7,445 nucleotides of DNA from Bacteroidota bacterium. Its GTDB lineage: Bacteria > Bacteroidota > Bacteroidia > Cytophagales > Hymenobacteraceae. Made by a program: the position numbers and the translations under genes. Position 1 is the stretch's first letter; each line of letters opens with the position of its first letter. The notes under the pieces were generated by a model. That model was given only the letters and a program-made list of their open reading frames with translations. It ran no database searches and was not told the DNA's origin. The DNA is taken from NCBI GenBank assembly GCA_023424725.1, contig JAFADQ010000069.1, forward strand, positions 1 through 7,445. The letters run 5' to 3'. Of the stretch, positions 5,927 to 7,445 are shown piece by piece.

Positions 5927-6763
5927 ATGAGTTTCCAAAGTTCCTGCAGCGGCTCTATTTTAACTATAGACGAGCACCTGAGCGTTGTGCTGATTGGCGC
6001 GGGCAATGTTGCCTGGCACCTTGCGCAGGCCCTTCAGGAGTATAAAAAGAGCGATACCGATGTGGTACAGATTTACAGCCGGAACCTTAACCGGGCCAGA
6101 GGGCTGGCGGCGTTAATAAATGGGGCATCTGCCACCAACTCGCTCGATTTTTCTGATTCTGCGGCAAATATTTTTCTGATCGCGGTACCAGATGCCGCCA
6201 TAGAGCAGGTAGTAGCGCAGGCAAAATTTCCGGCAAATGCCGTAGTGGCGCATACATCGGGCAGCATACCTTTAGAAGCGCTAAGCAAAATTGGCCCCAA
6301 CTGCGGTGTTTTTTACCCCTTGCAGACTTTTACAAAAGGCAAGCCGGTAGATTTTACTAAAGTGCCGATTTTACTGGAGGGAAATGAGCTGGTATACAAC
6401 AAGCTCTGGCGCCTGGCATTAGGCATGAGCCCCCGTATTACGTTTGTTAGCTCCTGGCAACGGCAGCAACTGCATTTGGCCGCGGTTTTTGCCTGCAACT
6501 TTACCAATCATCTGCTGGGCATTAGCCACCATATTCTGGATTTGGCAAACTTAGACCTTAAGCTGCTGCGCCCATTAATAGAAGAAACCATGAATAAGGC
6601 ATTGCAAAATCCGCCTTTCGGGGTGCAAACCGGCCCGGCTGTGCGCGGCGACAAAAACGTGATAAACCGGCACCTGCACATGCTGCAACAGCACCCCAAC
6701 TACCAGGAAATTTACGACGTACTAAGCGCCAGCATCGAACAAAAGAAAGGCCGGCAGGTTTAA
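5927..6763 (+). CDS. Rossmann-like and DUF2520 domain protein
   Basis: This 278-residue protein has two parts. The N-terminal half is a Rossmann fold with the dinucleotide-binding signature VLIGAGNVAWHLA at residues 21-33, followed by AVPD (86-89) and HTSGS (109-113), as in NAD(P)-dependent dehydrogenases of the 6-phosphogluconate/ketopantoate reductase type. The C-terminal half matches the DUF2520 pattern: FYPLQTF (129-135), a helical RQQLHLAAVFACNFTNHL (179-196) and TGPAVRGD (235-242). The substrate of this family is not established to my knowledge. The start is ATG 5927: the frame stays open upstream to 5732, but that extension is the inverted repeat and terminator read as protein. About 17 residues precede the Rossmann strand, slightly more than usual. 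Nothing links it clearly to the ccm or ISC neighbours. Confidence 0.88.
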   Translation: MSFQSSCSGSILTIDEHLSVVLIGAGNVAWHLAQALQEYKKSDTDVVQIYSRNLNRARGLAALINGASATNSLDFSDSAANIFLIAVPDAAIEQVVAQAKFPANAVVAHTSGSIPLEALSKIGPNCGVFYPLQTFTKGKPVDFTKVPILLEGNELVYNKLWRLALGMSPRITFVSSWQRQQLHLAAVFACNFTNHLLGISHHILDLANLDLKLLRPLIEETMNKALQNPPFGVQTGPAVRGDKNVINRHLHMLQQHPNYQEIYDVLSASIEQKKGRQV

Positions 6764-6790
6764 TTAGTAGCGGCGGCAGCCAAACCTAAA

Positions 6791-6816
6791 CGCCAAAAAG
6801 CAGGTTTCTGTTGGCG
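6791..6816 (+). other. Hairpin overlapping the ferredoxin promoter
   Basis: CGCCAA (6791-6796) pairs with TTGGCG (6811-6816), and inside it CAG (6801-6803) pairs with CTG (6808-6810). There is no T run after it, so it is a poor terminator. Its right half contains the TTG proposed as the -33 element of the fdx promoter, so it could be an operator or chance. Confidence 0.3.
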
Positions 6817-6841
6817 CTCCACCCTTTCAATCGTACCTTTG
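6811..6841 (+). promoter_or_regulatory. Ferredoxin promoter: TTG -33 and TACCTTTG -7
   Basis: TTG at 6811-6813 is followed 20 bases later by TACCTTTG at 6834-6841, the full Bacteroidota promoter layout. It is the best promoter in this window. The leader to the ATG at 6867 would be about 20 bases. Confidence 0.7.
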
Positions 6842-6866
6842 CACCCTTACAGTCGATTTCATACCA

Positions 6867-7202
6867 ATGAAGGTTGTTAATATAAAATTTAAGTTCGAAG
6901 ACGGCTCGCCAGAGCAAACCCACGTGGCCGCAGAAGGCGAATCTATCCTGGATGTTGCCTTAAACAATAACATAGAAATACAGCACAACTGCGGCGGCGT
7001 TTGCGGCTGCAGCACCTGCCATGTATACATAGAGTCTGACATGGACGAGCTGCCCGAAATATCGGACCGCGAAGAAGATTATATAGACCGCGCCATAAAC
7101 CCGCGCATAAACTCCCGCCTTGCCTGCCAGTGCGTGGTAAACGATACCACCGAGAACGACATTGAAGTGCTGGTGCCGGAGCAGGATTTTTTGGGGCATT
7201 GA
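6867..7202 (+). CDS. fdx: ISC-type [2Fe-2S] ferredoxin
   Basis: This is a 111-residue soluble ferredoxin of the adrenodoxin/ISC type, an electron carrier in Fe-S cluster assembly. Cluster ligands follow the C-x5-C-x2-C...C pattern: C42, C48 and C51 in HNCGGVCGCSTCHVY, and C87 in RLACQC. This numbering is the same as in E. coli Fdx. Two additional cysteines, C46 and C89, lie next to the ligands; C46 also has a counterpart in E. coli Fdx. The acidic stretch at about 56-75 (ESDMDELPEISDREEDY) matches the partner-binding face of the family. The gene has its own strong promoter and is followed by iscX, as at the end of the proteobacterial isc operon. The other isc genes are not in the window. Confidence 0.93.
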   Translation: MKVVNIKFKFEDGSPEQTHVAAEGESILDVALNNNIEIQHNCGGVCGCSTCHVYIESDMDELPEISDREEDYIDRAINPRINSRLACQCVVNDTTENDIEVLVPEQDFLGH

Positions 7203-7204
7203 TG

Positions 7205-7348
7205 CGTATTAAGTATTGCGTAGTGCGTAGTGCGATGTTGGAAATGAGCTGCAATAACGCCTTAACTCTACTTTTATCAGCCAAAAAACAATACTCCGAA
7301 ACAATTCTATATTTTTGTCGCAATACGCATTACGCACTACTCAATACG
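7205..7348. repeat. Inverted heptamer arrays between fdx and iscX
   Basis: The left arm (7205-7234) holds four heptamers (CGTATTA, AGTATTG, CGTAGTG twice). The right arm (7319-7348) holds four in the opposite orientation (CGCAATA, CGCATTA, CGCACTA, CTCAATA). As an inverted repeat they match at 26 of 30 positions. The left arm starts two bases after the fdx stop codon and the right arm ends seven bases before the iscX ATG. The right array belongs to the same degenerate heptamer family (CNCANTA) as the one ahead of ccmC at 1367-1401. The middle (7235-7318) is AT-rich and carries a promoter box. Confidence 0.8.
7310..7317 (+). promoter_or_regulatory. Putative iscX promoter, -7 box TATTTTTG
   Basis: An exact match to TAnnTTTG sits immediately before the right heptamer array. 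Transcription starting a few bases later would place nearly all the heptamers in the 5' leader of iscX. No -33 TTG was found at usual spacing. Confidence 0.5.
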
Positions 7349-7355
7349 AAAAAAC

Positions 7356-7445
7356 ATGACCAATTTCGAACCTCCTATACACTGGGCCGACCACGAAGAC
7401 ATCGCGATGGGGCTTTACGAAAAGTTCGGCGACGAATTTACCGAG
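7356..7445 (+). CDS. iscX: Fe-S assembly protein IscX, N-terminal part (cut by window end)
   Basis: Thirty codons are visible, beginning with ATG at 7356 and still open at the window end. The translated start contains IHWADHEDIAMGLYEKFGDEF, which fits the IscX signature of a Trp-x-Asp helix followed by IAxxLYExFPD. IscX is a small acidic protein of about 66 residues in E. coli that binds IscS and iron and modulates Fe-S cluster assembly. Its position directly after an ISC-type ferredoxin supports the call. The remainder, including the conserved C-terminal Trp region, lies outside the window and cannot be checked. Confidence 0.8.
   Translation, partial: MTNFEPPIHWADHEDIAMGLYEKFGDEFTE

Overview
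The window looks like a stretch of Bacteroidota chromosome, most likely order Cytophagales (a Pontibacter/Hymenobacter-type organism is a guess). The reasons are promoters with the Bacteroidota -7 box TAnnTTTG placed a few bases before start codons, little sign of Shine-Dalgarno sequences, Bacteroidota-style versions of the cytochrome c maturation proteins, and spacers packed with inverted repeats and 7-base tandem repeats.

The left three quarters is a System I cytochrome c maturation (ccm) cluster, all on the + strand: ccmB (238-903, TTG start), ccmC (1399-2064), a small ccmD-like gene overlapping it (2051-2341), ccmE (2574-2993) and ccmF (3149-5728, GTG start). CcmB and CcmC belong to the machinery that loads heme onto CcmE. 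CcmE carries the heme through a CxxxY motif, a cysteine in place of the usual histidine. CcmF passes the heme to apocytochrome. No ccmA, ccmG, ccmH or ccmI is visible; ccmA may lie upstream of the window or elsewhere. Promoter-like and terminator-like sequences suggest several transcription units rather than one tight operon.

The right quarter holds a Rossmann-like/DUF2520 protein of unknown substrate (5927-6763), an ISC-type [2Fe-2S] ferredoxin (6867-7202) and the first 30 codons of iscX (from 7356, cut by the window end). The fdx-iscX order matches the end of the proteobacterial isc operon.

The most unusual content is between the genes. Five of the six spacers longer than 105 bases, and the bases ahead of ccmB, hold inverted-repeat elements of different sequence. 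Some (2-159, 2340-2447, 5736-5842) have arms that are palindromic themselves, the architecture of REP doublets (REPINs). Others (ccmB-ccmC, ccmE-ccmF and fdx-iscX spacers) are bounded by degenerate tandem heptamers running in one orientation from the stop codon and in the opposite orientation up to the next start codon. No new protein-coding system is evident; these spacers are the part that existing annotation would explain least.
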